Source: Myxococcus xanthus (GTDB lineage: Bacteria > Myxococcota > Myxococcia > Myxococcales > Myxococcaceae). Taken from it: a DNA stretch of 64,000 nt. The stretch spans positions 140,317 to 204,316 of the forward strand of contig NZ_FNOH01000017.1 of NCBI RefSeq assembly GCF_900106535.1, given 5' to 3'. The stretch's first letter is position 1. Every line of letters starts with the position of its first letter. Made by a program: the position numbers and the translations under genes. Shown one piece after another: positions 30,557 to 38,844 of this stretch. Under the pieces are notes generated by a model, which was not told where the DNA came from, did not search any database, and was given only the letters and a program-made list of their open reading frames with translations.

Positions 30557-31348
30557 GTGGCCCAATACCCAAGCATCAGCCTGTTCTTCCCCGCCTGGAA
30601 CGAAGAGGACTACGTCGAGCGCGCCGTCAGCCGGGCGCTGGAGGTCCTCCCCGCCCTGACGGACGACTTCGAAATCATCGTCGTCAACGACGCATCCACG
30701 GACCGCACCCGTGAGGTCTGTGAGGCGCTGGCCCAGAAGGTCCCCCAACTGCGTGTCATCCACCACCCCGTGAATCTGAAGCTGGGTGGCGCCATGCGCA
30801 CCGGGCTGGCGGCCTCGACGAAGGACATCGTCGTGTACTCCGATGTAGACCTGCCCTGGGACATGCGCGAGCTGGAGCGGGCGCTGCACCTGATGTCGTA
30901 CCTGGAGGCGGACATGATTTGCGCCTTCCGGTTCGACCGCACGAGCGAGGGCGCCAAGCGCATCATCTACTCGTTCGTCTACAACATGCTCATCCGGTCG
31001 CTGTTCGACATCCAGATCAAGGACGTCAACTTCAGCTTCAAGGTGATGCACCGCCGCGTGCTGGAGGCCATGGAGCTGCACAGCCAGGGCTCGTTCATCG
31101 ACGCGGAGCTCGTGGTGAAGGCCATCCGCCAGGGCTTCCGCGTGTTCCAGATGGGCGTGGACTACTTCCCACGCACGCGCGGCGTGTCCACGCTGGCCTC
31201 GCCCTCCGTCATCACGAAGATGGTGCGGGAGCTGGTGAAGCTCTATCCGAAGATGCGCGCGCCGCAGCCGCCAGTGCACCCGGTGCGCTTGCCGCCTTCC
31301 GTGCAGCAGCTCCACGCGGTGCCGCCGGGCCGCACGGCGCGAGGCTGA
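30557..31348 (+). CDS. Family 2 glycosyltransferase, polyprenol-phosphate sugar transferase type
   Basis: A 263-aa GT-A enzyme without membrane segments. FFPAWNEEDYVERAV, IIVVNDASTDRTREV and the DxD-like YSDVDLPWDM are the hallmarks of DPM1/GtrB-like transferases, which load a sugar from NDP-sugar onto a polyprenyl phosphate. The start is a GTG at 30557 with GAGG six bases upstream. It is followed seven bases later by a ChbG-type deacetylase. That pairing, together with the convergent GT-C gene nearby, suggests a role in glycolipid or surface glycan synthesis. Confidence 0.85.
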   Translation: MAQYPSISLFFPAWNEEDYVERAVSRALEVLPALTDDFEIIVVNDASTDRTREVCEALAQKVPQLRVIHHPVNLKLGGAMRTGLAASTKDIVVYSDVDLPWDMRELERALHLMSYLEADMICAFRFDRTSEGAKRIIYSFVYNMLIRSLFDIQIKDVNFSFKVMHRRVLEAMELHSQGSFIDAELVVKAIRQGFRVFQMGVDYFPRTRGVSTLASPSVITKMVRELVKLYPKMRAPQPPVHPVRLPPSVQQLHAVPPGRTARG

Positions 31349-31355
31349 GCCCCGC

Positions 31356-32204
31356 ATGACGCGCCCCCTCACGCGCCTGGTGGTGAACGCGGACGACCTG
31401 GGGCTCCATGCCTCGCTGGACGCGGGCATCCTCCGCGCGCACCGCGACGGCATCGTCACCAGCGCCACGCTGCTGGCCACGGGCCCCACCGCGCCCGAGG
31501 CCGCCGCCCGCGCGAAGGAGGCACGGCTCGCGGTGGGCCTCCACCTGGCGCTCTCCACGCGGCTGCCTCCCGCGGCGCCCGCGCACGAGGTGCCCACGGT
31601 GGCACCGGAGGGCCGGCTGCGTGGCAGCTGGGCCGACTTCGCCCGCGCCTGGCTCACCGGACAGGTTCGCCGGGACGAGCTGGCGCGCGAGCTCTCCGCT
31701 CAGCTTCAGCGGGCCCGCGCCCTGGGCGTGACGGTGGACCACCTGGACGGGCACCAGCACCTGCACCTGCTGCCCGGGGTACGTCCCCTGGTGGAGTCCC
31801 TGGCCGCGCGCGAGGGGCTGCCCCTGCGCTGGCCGGACGCCCTGCCTCGCCCTCGCTGGCTGAAGGCGCCGGGCCCCGCGCTGAAGGCCACGGTGCTGGC
31901 CGTGCTCGCGCGCGCCGCGCCTCGGGCCCCCAAGGGCGTGCGCCGGGTGAGCGCGGGCGGCGTCTTCGAAGCGGGGATGCTGGACGAGGCCGCCCTGCTC
32001 GCGGTGGTGGACGCGCTGCCCGCGGGCGACTTCGAGCTGGGCTGTCACCCGGGTGAAGGCACGCCGCACGTCCCCGAAGACCCGGCGTGGCGCTACGGCT
32101 GGCAGGCGGAGCTGGCCGCCCTCACCAGCGCGCGCGTGAAGGCGCGGCTGCACGAGCGCGGCATCGAGCTTCACAGCTACGGAACGCTGTTCTCCGCCAC
32201 GTAG
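31356..32204 (+). CDS. ChbG/YdjC-family carbohydrate deacetylase
   Basis: A 282-aa metal-dependent deacetylase acting on N-acetylated sugars. The family motifs are VVNADDLGLHASLDAGI (metal Asp), AVGLHLAL, VDHLDGHQHLHLLPGV (metal His pair) and GDFELGCHPGEG. Relatives include HpnK of hopanoid glycolipid synthesis and ChbG of chitobiose use; with the GT2 upstream the first is the better guess. The 3' end overlaps the convergent methyltransferase gene by 28 bp. Confidence 0.87.
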   Translation: MTRPLTRLVVNADDLGLHASLDAGILRAHRDGIVTSATLLATGPTAPEAAARAKEARLAVGLHLALSTRLPPAAPAHEVPTVAPEGRLRGSWADFARAWLTGQVRRDELARELSAQLQRARALGVTVDHLDGHQHLHLLPGVRPLVESLAAREGLPLRWPDALPRPRWLKAPGPALKATVLAVLARAAPRAPKGVRRVSAGGVFEAGMLDEAALLAVVDALPAGDFELGCHPGEGTPHVPEDPAWRYGWQAELAALTSARVKARLHERGIELHSYGTLFSAT

Positions 32205-32845
32205 AGGACGTGCGGCGTGGTGTAGCCCTGGCCCAGGTCCACCACCTCTCGCACCGCGAAGCCCGCGTCCTTCAGGTAGCGCGTCATCTCGGCTCGAGGC
32301 TTCAGCGCCATGCCGCCGCTGGCCTTCGTGCGGCCCAGCAGCGACACCATCACCCACTCCTGCGCCAGCGCCTTGCGGTGCTTCCAGGAGCCGTCACCCT
32401 CCACCTCCTTGAGCAGCAGCCGCCCGCTGGGCTTCAGCAGGTCCCGCACCGTGGAGAGGAAGCCGGGCCACTTCGGCTCCGGCAGCAGGTACAGCACGTC
32501 GCACACCACCGCCGCGTCGAAGCGCCCGGAAGCGCCCCCGGCCAGTGTCTCCTCCACGGTGCCTTCCTCGATGCGCACGTTGGGCTGGCCCGCGAGCGCC
32601 CGCCGTGCCCAGGCCACCTTGCGCGAGTCCGGGTCCACGCCGTGCACGGTGCGGCGCGGGTCCTCCAGCGCCAGCAGCGCGGACAGCAACCCATGCCCAC
32701 AGCCAATGTCCGCCACAGCGCCCACGGGCGTGCGCGCGGCCATGGCCAGCAGCGGCGCGGAGAAGGCCCGCGCGTGGACGTGGAAGCGCTCGGCGACGGG
32801 CAGCCCGTCGTAGCGCAGGAGGGCCTGTTCGATGAGGTCGCTCAT
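32177..32845 (-). CDS. Class I SAM-dependent methyltransferase
   Basis: A 222-aa protein with motif I VADIGCGHGLLSALLAL, motif II acidic VHGVDPDSRKV and motif post-I DAAVVCDVLYLL. The acceptor is unknown. The ATG at 32845 overlaps the stop of the upstream GT-C gene by four bases, so both are one operon and may act on the same glycolipid. A longer frame upstream of the ATG is the shadow of that gene. Confidence 0.85.
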   Translation of the reverse strand: MSDLIEQALLRYDGLPVAERFHVHARAFSAPLLAMAARTPVGAVADIGCGHGLLSALLALEDPRRTVHGVDPDSRKVAWARRALAGQPNVRIEEGTVEETLAGGASGRFDAAVVCDVLYLLPEPKWPGFLSTVRDLLKPSGRLLLKEVEGDGSWKHRKALAQEWVMVSLLGRTKASGGMALKPRAEMTRYLKDAGFAVREVVDLGQGYTTPHVLYVAENSVP

Positions 32846-33975
32846 GAGACGTAGTAGTCCGCGCCGAAGGCCCACGAGAGGACGAGCAGCGACGCGGCGC
32901 CCACCGCCAGCGCCCCGCGCAGCAGCAAGGGCCGCTCGCGCAGGAGCATCGCCGCGGTGAGGAAGACGGGGAAGGCGGACAGCAGGTAGCGCCCCATGCC
33001 CATGAAGTCCTTGGTGGACCACGCGGGCAACCCGACGATGGCCAGCACGTAGACGGCGTAGCCCCACCCCAGCAGCTTGCGCGTGGGCCACACCAGCGCC
33101 AGCGCCAGCAGCGTGAAGAAGGCGTGCGCGGCCAGCCGGAAGGCCTCGCGCTTGTCCTGCGGCGCCAGCACGACGCGCTCGAACCAGCTCACCTTCAGCC
33201 ACGTGTGCCAGCCCGGAATCTGCTCCCAGCCGGGCGAGCCCTGCACCTTCACGAAGGCCACCGGGTCACCGAACTGGTGCCACAGGAAGAGCATGTACGC
33301 GCCGAAGCCCAGGCCCGACAGTACCGGCAGGAAGTCCACCGCGCTCCACTTCTCGCCTCGCGCGTGCTTCCACTCCAGGCGGCGCACCAGCAGGCCCAGC
33401 ACCACCGCGGGGGCCACGGGCCGGGCCGCGGTGGCCACCGCCGCGACGAGGACGGCGGGCCCCAGGTGCCCGCGCTCCAGCAGCAGGAAGGCCGCGACCA
33501 CCAGCAGGACGAACAGCGCGTCCGAATACATGGCGCCGTAGAAGTAGAGCGTGAAGGGGTAGCAGGCCATCAGCAGCCCGGCCTTCAGCGCCGTGTCCTC
33601 GTCCGTCAGCTTGCGCGCCCAGACGGTGAAGAGCATCAACGCCAGCGGGCCGCACAGCAGCGTGATGAGCACGCCGGACTGGTACACATTGGGCCCCAGC
33701 GACTCCACCGCGCGGATGAGCAGCGGGTACAGCGGGAAGAACGCCACCGAGCTCTGCTGGCCCGGGGCGAACTGGTAGCCCTCCTGGGCAATCCGCATGT
33801 ACCAACTGGAATCCCAGGCCACCCAGCCCATGGTGAAGTACTCGTCGAGCCGGACGACGGGGTTGTTGGGGTCCTTGTGGAAGAAGCGCCAGGCCCCGGC
33901 GGTGGCGGCGGCGCCACAGGCCACGACGGCCGACAGGACGACGAGGACGATGGTGCGGGACGCGGAGCGGGCCAT
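32842..33975 (-). CDS. PIG-V-like GT-C membrane mannosyltransferase
   Basis: A 377-aa integral membrane protein with about nine hydrophobic helices. After the first helix comes the loop DEYFTMGWVAWDSSWYMRIA; WDSxWYxxIA with a following EGY is typical of the PIG-V/GPI mannosyltransferase-2-like family, whose loop Asp binds the sugar donor. FFPLYPLLIRAVE also matches. Bacterial members use polyprenyl-phospho-sugars; the GT2 gene 1.5 kb away could supply this donor. It is coupled to the methyltransferase gene. Confidence 0.78.
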   Translation of the reverse strand: MARSASRTIVLVVLSAVVACGAAATAGAWRFFHKDPNNPVVRLDEYFTMGWVAWDSSWYMRIAQEGYQFAPGQQSSVAFFPLYPLLIRAVESLGPNVYQSGVLITLLCGPLALMLFTVWARKLTDEDTALKAGLLMACYPFTLYFYGAMYSDALFVLLVVAAFLLLERGHLGPAVLVAAVATAARPVAPAVVLGLLVRRLEWKHARGEKWSAVDFLPVLSGLGFGAYMLFLWHQFGDPVAFVKVQGSPGWEQIPGWHTWLKVSWFERVVLAPQDKREAFRLAAHAFFTLLALALVWPTRKLLGWGYAVYVLAIVGLPAWSTKDFMGMGRYLLSAFPVFLTAAMLLRERPLLLRGALAVGAASLLVLSWAFGADYYVS

Positions 33976-34066
33976 GGGGCCCGGGAGGCTCGGGCCAGAG
34001 ACGGCCTCCGGTCAAGCCCGGGAGCCGCTGATACGCGGGACTCCCGGGTGCCGGCACGGGAATGAC

Positions 34067-36307
34067 TCAGCGCGGGTAGAACGTCTTGCCCGCCTTCACC
34101 ATCTCCACCAGGTGCGGCGCGGGGGCGAAACGCTCCCCGAGCTTGTCGTGGTAGTGCTCCAGCTTGCGCAGCACCTCGGCGGGGCCGCGGCTGTCCACGT
34201 AGTGGAAGGGCCCCCCCAGGAAGGGCGGGAAGCCCAGGCCGAAGATGGCGCCCACGTCGCCGTCACGCGCGCTGCGGAGGATGCCCTCGCCCAGGCAGCG
34301 GATGGCCTCGTTGACCATCTGCAGCACCACGCGCTCCGCCATCTCCGCGCGGTCGAAGGAGCGGCGCTCCGTGCCGTGCGGCAGCAGGGCGTAGATGGAG
34401 CTGTCCACCTCCTGCTTTTTCCCGTCCTCGTACAGGTAGAAGCCCTTCTGCGTCTTGCGGCCCAGGCGGCCGTCGGCCACCACCTTCTCCAGGGCCTTGG
34501 GCGCCGCCATGCGCTTGCCGAAGGCGGCCTCCATGATGGGGCCCACCTTCTGCGCCACGTCGATGCCCACCTCGTCCAGGAGGGTAATCGGGCCCACGGG
34601 GAAGCCGAACTCGACCAGCGCCCTGTCCAGCTCCGCGATGTCCGCGCCTTCTGCCAGCAGGTAAGCCGCCTCGTTCATGTACGGGGCGAGGATGCGCGAG
34701 GTGTAGAAGCCCGGCCCGTCGTTGACGACGATGACCGTCTTGCCCTGCTTGCGCCCCACCTCCACGCAGGTGGCCGTCACCCAGTCCGCGGTGCCCGCGT
34801 GGGTGATGATCTCCAGCAGCGGCATCTTGTGGACCGGGCTGAAGTAATGCATGCCAATGACTTGCGCCGGCCGGCGGCTGCCCTTGGCCAGCTCCGTAAT
34901 CGGGATGCTGGAGGTGTTGGACGCGAAGATGGTCTGGTCGCCGGTGACGGCCTCCACCTCCGCGATGATGCGGTGCTTGAGCTTGAGGTCCTCGAACACC
35001 GCCTCGATGACCAGGTCCGCGGACTTGAAGCCGCTGTAGTCCGTGCCCGCCGTCACCAGGGCCGACTTCGCCGTGGCCTCGCGGCGCGTGAGCGAGCGCC
35101 GCTTCACACGCTCGTCCAAGATGGACTGCACCTGCTTCATGGCCCGGCCCACGCCCGCGTCATCCTTGTCCTTCACGCGCACGGGCACGCCCTGGAGCAC
35201 GCTGGTGACATAGGCGATGCCGCCGCCCATCAGCCCGCCGCCCAGCACCGCCACCTTCTTCACCTCGCGCGGCTTCGCGTCGGGGTTGGAGGTGCCGTTC
35301 TCCTTCTTCAGCGCCGTGGTGGCGAAGAAGATCTCCACCAGCCTCTTGGAGACGTCCGACACCACCAGCTCGCCAAAGGCCTTCGCTTCCGCCTCCTGGC
35401 CCGCCTTGTGCCCGGACTCCAGGCCCACGCGCACGACCTGGAGCGCCTTCTCCGGCGCGGGGAACTTGCCGCGCGTCTTCTTCAGGAGCTGCTTGCGCGC
35501 CTGGTCGAAGAGGACCTTGCGGCCCAGCGGGTTGTCCTCCAGCGCCACCTCCGCCCACAGCTCCTTGTTGGCCAGGCCCTGGATGAAGCCCGCAAGCCCC
35601 TTGGCCTTGCCGTTCGCGGCCACGCCCTTGAAGCCCTGGCCATGACGGCGGTCCACCTTCAGCTTCCCGTCGGCCAGCTCCTTCGCGCGCAGCACCGCGA
35701 TGGCGCGGAGGATGGGCGTCGGCACCACCTCATCCACCACGCCCAGCTTCTTCGCCTTCGCGGGCTTGAGGCTCTTGCCGGTGAGGATGAGGTCCAGCGC
35801 CGCCTGCACGCCAATCAGCGCCGGCAGCCGCTGCGTGCCGCCCGCGCCCGGAATCAGGCCCAACTGCACCTCCGGCAGCCCCAGCGACGTCTTCGGGCTG
35901 TCGGTGGCGATGCGGTAGTCACACGCCAGCGCCCACTCCAGGCCGCCTCCCAGACATGCGCCGTGGATGGCCGCGACGACGGGCTTGGGGAAGTCGGCCA
36001 GCTTGTCGAAGCCCTCCTGCCCGTTGCGGCTGATGGCGGTGGCCTCCTCCGCCGTCTTGATGGTCTGCAGGAAGTCGATTTTCGCCCCGGCGACGAACGA
36101 GTCCTTCTTGCCGGACGTGAAGACGACGGCCTTCACCTCGGGCTCGCGCTCCGCGCGCATCATGACGCGCAGGAAGGCCTCGCCCGTCTCCGGCGACAGC
36201 GTGTTCACCGGCGAGTCCGGCAGGTCGAAGGTGATGACGGCGACGCCGCCCTCCACCTGGTACGAGAAGCCCTGCTTCACCTCGAGCTCTTCCGCCTTGG
36301 TGGCCAT
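34067..36307 (-). CDS. fadJ: Fatty acid oxidation complex alpha subunit
   Basis: A 746-aa bifunctional enzyme of beta-oxidation: enoyl-CoA hydratase (residues about 15-200) plus 3-hydroxyacyl-CoA dehydrogenase. The hydratase part has the oxyanion loops AGAKIDFLQ and GACLGGGLEWALACDYRIA with the catalytic Glu pattern TSLGLPEVQLGLIPGAGGTQR. The dehydrogenase starts at KVAVLGGGLMGGGIAYVTS (NAD motif) and carries VIGMHYFSPVHKMPLLEII with the catalytic His. The family is 700-750 aa. The ATG at 36307 has GGAG eight bases upstream and shares a base with the stop of fadI. FadJ rather than FadB is suggested by the gene order thiolase-first, but the distinction is not firm. Confidence 0.93.
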   Translation of the reverse strand: MATKAEELEVKQGFSYQVEGGVAVITFDLPDSPVNTLSPETGEAFLRVMMRAEREPEVKAVVFTSGKKDSFVAGAKIDFLQTIKTAEEATAISRNGQEGFDKLADFPKPVVAAIHGACLGGGLEWALACDYRIATDSPKTSLGLPEVQLGLIPGAGGTQRLPALIGVQAALDLILTGKSLKPAKAKKLGVVDEVVPTPILRAIAVLRAKELADGKLKVDRRHGQGFKGVAANGKAKGLAGFIQGLANKELWAEVALEDNPLGRKVLFDQARKQLLKKTRGKFPAPEKALQVVRVGLESGHKAGQEAEAKAFGELVVSDVSKRLVEIFFATTALKKENGTSNPDAKPREVKKVAVLGGGLMGGGIAYVTSVLQGVPVRVKDKDDAGVGRAMKQVQSILDERVKRRSLTRREATAKSALVTAGTDYSGFKSADLVIEAVFEDLKLKHRIIAEVEAVTGDQTIFASNTSSIPITELAKGSRRPAQVIGMHYFSPVHKMPLLEIITHAGTADWVTATCVEVGRKQGKTVIVVNDGPGFYTSRILAPYMNEAAYLLAEGADIAELDRALVEFGFPVGPITLLDEVGIDVAQKVGPIMEAAFGKRMAAPKALEKVVADGRLGRKTQKGFYLYEDGKKQEVDSSIYALLPHGTERRSFDRAEMAERVVLQMVNEAIRCLGEGILRSARDGDVGAIFGLGFPPFLGGPFHYVDSRGPAEVLRKLEHYHDKLGERFAPAPHLVEMVKAGKTFYPR

Positions 36308-37608
36308 CACGCACGCTCCAGGATGACGACTGCGCCCAGGCCGCCCGCCGCGCAGACGGTGCACATCGCCGTGTTCTTGTTCCGACGCTTCAGCTCATTG
36401 ATGGCCTGGGTGACGATGCGCGCCCCCGTGGCCCCAAAGGGATGACCGATGGCGATGGAGCCACCCGTCACGTTCAGCCGCTCCCGGTCGATTTCGCCCA
36501 CCGGCGCGCTCCAGCCCGCCTTCTTCGCGAAGGCCTGGGACGCCAGCGCCTGGATGTTGCTGGCCACCTGTGCGGCGAAGGCCTCGTGCATCTCCACCAG
36601 GTCGATGTCCGCCAGCGTCATGCCCGCGCGCTTGAGCGCCGTGGGCACCGCGTAGGCTGGGCCCTGGAGCAACTGGTCGCCCGGGTCCGTGGCCGCGTAG
36701 GCGTGGCTGCGGAGGAAGCCCAACGGCTCGTAGCCCAGCGCGCGCGCCTTCTCCTCGCTCATCAGCAGCAGCGCCGCGGCGCCGTCCGTCAGCGGCGACG
36801 CGTTGCCCGCCGTAATCGTGCCGTACTTGCGGTCGAACGCCGGCTTGAGCTGCCCCAGCGCCTCCATGCTGGAGTCTTCACGGACGATGTTGTCGCGCTC
36901 CGCCGTCTTGTCGAACTTCGGCGGCACGACGACGTGCATGACCTCGTTGTCGAACAGACCGTCCTTCCACGCCTTGGCCGCGTTGCGGTGCGAGTTGAAG
37001 GCGATGCGGTCCTGCTCCTCGCGGGAGATGCCGTTCTCCTTGGCCATCTTCTCCGCGCTCTCCCCCATCGTCATGCCGGTGGAGTACTCGGCGATGGCCG
37101 GGGGCACCGGCAGCAAATCCTTGGCCTTGAGGCGCTGGAAGGGCTTGAGCTTGTCCGGCAGCGAGCGCCCCTTGGACGCCGCCACCAGCGCGTGGGCCAG
37201 CGGCCGGCTGGTGAAGATGGGCGCGTCCGACATGGACTCGGTGCCACCGGCGATGATGACGTCCGCCTCGCCCGTGGCAATCGCGTTGGCCGCCGTCGTC
37301 AGCGCCTGGATGGACGTGGCGCACGCGCGCGACACCGTGAAGGCATCAATCTTCTTCGGCAGCCCCGCCGCGATGACGACCTCGCGGGCAATGGACGGGG
37401 CCGTCAACGTGGGGATGACCTGGCCGAACACCACCTGGTCGATGACGTTCGGGTCCAGGTCCGTCTTCTGGACCAACTCCTGGACCACCAGGCGGCCCAA
37501 ATCCAGCGCCGTCAGCCCTGAGAAGACGGAGCCCGCCTTGACGAACGGGGTCCGCAGGCCGCGGACGATGGCCACCCTTCGGGGGCCGTTGCGCTTCTCG
37601 CTTGCCAT
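36307..37608 (-). CDS. fadI: Acetyl-CoA acyltransferase (beta-oxidation thiolase)
   Basis: FadI (433 aa) cleaves 3-ketoacyl-CoA in the last step of beta-oxidation and partners FadJ. The acylated cysteine is C96 in RACATSIQAL. The base motifs are EMHEAFAAQ, GHPFGATGAR and the second cysteine in CTVCAAGGLG. The ATG at 37608 is chosen because GGAGG lies 10 bases upstream; a GTG three codons earlier overlaps that site. The gene leads the fadIJ operon, and its promoter region carries a clear dyad. Confidence 0.94.
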   Translation of the reverse strand: MASEKRNGPRRVAIVRGLRTPFVKAGSVFSGLTALDLGRLVVQELVQKTDLDPNVIDQVVFGQVIPTLTAPSIAREVVIAAGLPKKIDAFTVSRACATSIQALTTAANAIATGEADVIIAGGTESMSDAPIFTSRPLAHALVAASKGRSLPDKLKPFQRLKAKDLLPVPPAIAEYSTGMTMGESAEKMAKENGISREEQDRIAFNSHRNAAKAWKDGLFDNEVMHVVVPPKFDKTAERDNIVREDSSMEALGQLKPAFDRKYGTITAGNASPLTDGAAALLLMSEEKARALGYEPLGFLRSHAYAATDPGDQLLQGPAYAVPTALKRAGMTLADIDLVEMHEAFAAQVASNIQALASQAFAKKAGWSAPVGEIDRERLNVTGGSIAIGHPFGATGARIVTQAINELKRRNKNTAMCTVCAAGGLGAVVILERA

Positions 37609-37643
37609 GTGTGCCACACCTCCAGCGAAGTCGGGAGGTGGGC

Positions 37644-37695
37644 ATCTAACGAGCGGCGATGCGCCGCGTCAATCGTCCGTTGATTCAAAAATCAA
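37644..37695 (-). promoter_or_regulatory. fadI promoter with an upstream dyad
   Basis: On the minus strand TTGACG (37672-37667) and TTAGAT (37649-37644) are 17 bp apart. Eight bases upstream of the -35 is the AT-rich dyad TTGATT-CAAA-AATCAA (37680-37695). The dyad stands out in GC-rich DNA and could bind a fatty-acid regulator. Confidence 0.5.
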
Positions 37696-37707
37696 TCGGT
37701 GGACACT

Positions 37708-37735
37708 CCCCCGGGGCGACTGTCCGCCCCGGGGG
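37708..37735 (-). terminator. hemE terminator hairpin
   Basis: CCCCCGGGGCG (37708-37718) and CGCCCCGGGGG (37725-37735) form a perfect 11-bp stem with a 6-nt loop, 9 nt after the hemE stop. On the minus strand a T-rich stretch (GATTTTTG) follows about 15 nt later. Confidence 0.65.
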
Positions 37736-37744
37736 AAGGCGACC

Positions 37745-38791
37745 CTAGGCACCCAGCGTGCCCTGGCGCAGGGCCACGCCGTGGCGGTGGACGGCCTCCA
37801 CCAGGAACTTCGCGGCGTCGGGGTCCGTGGGCGGGAGGATGCCGTGGCCCAGGTTGAAGATGTGCCCTTCGGGGCCCGCGCGGCGGAGGATGTCCTTCAC
37901 GCGGCCGTCCAGCTCCTCGCGGGGGAGGAACAGGTGCAGCGGGTCCAGGTTGCCCTGCACCGCCACGTCCGGCCCCAGCACCTTCCGGCCCTCGTCCATG
38001 GGCAGCGTCCAGTCCAGGCCCACCACGTCCGCGCCGGTGCTCTTGAGCAGCGACAGGTGCGAGGACATGCCCACGCCGAACACGATGACGGGCACGCCGG
38101 TGGCCTTCAGCTCGGACACCATGCGCTTGAGGTAGGGAATGCAGAAGCGCTCGTAGTCCCATGGCGACAGCGCGCCGCCCCACGAGTCGAAAATCTGGAC
38201 GATGCTCGCGCCCGCCTCCACCTGCATCTTCAGGTAGGGGATGAGCGTGTCGGTGAGCTTGCCGAAGAGGCGGTGCGCCAACTCGGGCTGCTCGAACATC
38301 AGCCGCTTGATGAGGATGTAGCTCTTGGAGCCGCCCCCCTCCACCATGTACGCGGCCAGGGTGAAGGGCGCGCCCGCGAAGCCGATGACGGGCACGGAGT
38401 CATTGAGTGCCTTGCGCGTGCGGCGGATGGCCTCGGCCACGAAGCCGGTGCCCTCCACCGGGTCCGGCACGCCCAGCTTGTCGATGTCCGCCGCGGAGCG
38501 CACGGGGTCGGGGAAGTGCGGCCCCTTGTCCCCCAGCTCCAGGGTGATGCCCATGGCCTCCACGGGGATGAGGATGTCCGAGAAGATGATGGCCGCGTCC
38601 ACACCCAGGCGCGTCACCGGCTGGACGGTGACTTCCGCCGCCAGGTCCGGGTGCTTGCACAAGTCCAGGAAGGCGATGTTGCCGCGGATGGCCCGGTACT
38701 CGGGCAGGTAGCGGCCCGCCTGGCGCATCAGCCATACCGGCGTCGTGTCTGTGGGCTGGCGGCGCGCCGCGCGGAGGAGTCGGTCGTTCAC
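37745..38791 (-). CDS. hemE: Uroporphyrinogen decarboxylase
   Basis: HemE (348 aa) converts uroporphyrinogen III to coproporphyrinogen III in heme synthesis. The N-terminal signature PVWLMRQAGRYLPEYR is at residues 18-33 and the second signature IGFAGAPFTLAAYM is complete. The catalytic Asp lies in IIFSDILIPVEAMG. The GTG at 38791 with GAGG six bases upstream starts the protein at the usual place (NDRLLRAARRQP) and avoids overlap with the amylase gene; a GTG at 38860 is the alternative. It lies 53 bp downstream of the amylase gene on the same strand. A link between heme synthesis and glucan use is probably only positional. Confidence 0.95.
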   Translation of the reverse strand: MNDRLLRAARRQPTDTTPVWLMRQAGRYLPEYRAIRGNIAFLDLCKHPDLAAEVTVQPVTRLGVDAAIIFSDILIPVEAMGITLELGDKGPHFPDPVRSAADIDKLGVPDPVEGTGFVAEAIRRTRKALNDSVPVIGFAGAPFTLAAYMVEGGGSKSYILIKRLMFEQPELAHRLFGKLTDTLIPYLKMQVEAGASIVQIFDSWGGALSPWDYERFCIPYLKRMVSELKATGVPVIVFGVGMSSHLSLLKSTGADVVGLDWTLPMDEGRKVLGPDVAVQGNLDPLHLFLPREELDGRVKDILRRAGPEGHIFNLGHGILPPTDPDAAKFLVEAVHRHGVALRQGTLGA

Positions 38792-38844
38792 TTCGAACCT
38801 CGGAGTGGGCCCCGCGCCAGGCGGGGCGAATGAAACAGGTGCGG

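Noticed and set aside
33797..36445. An 882-codon open frame antisense to fadJ
   Set aside because: Shadow of a well-conserved beta-oxidation gene; no domain and no ribosome site.
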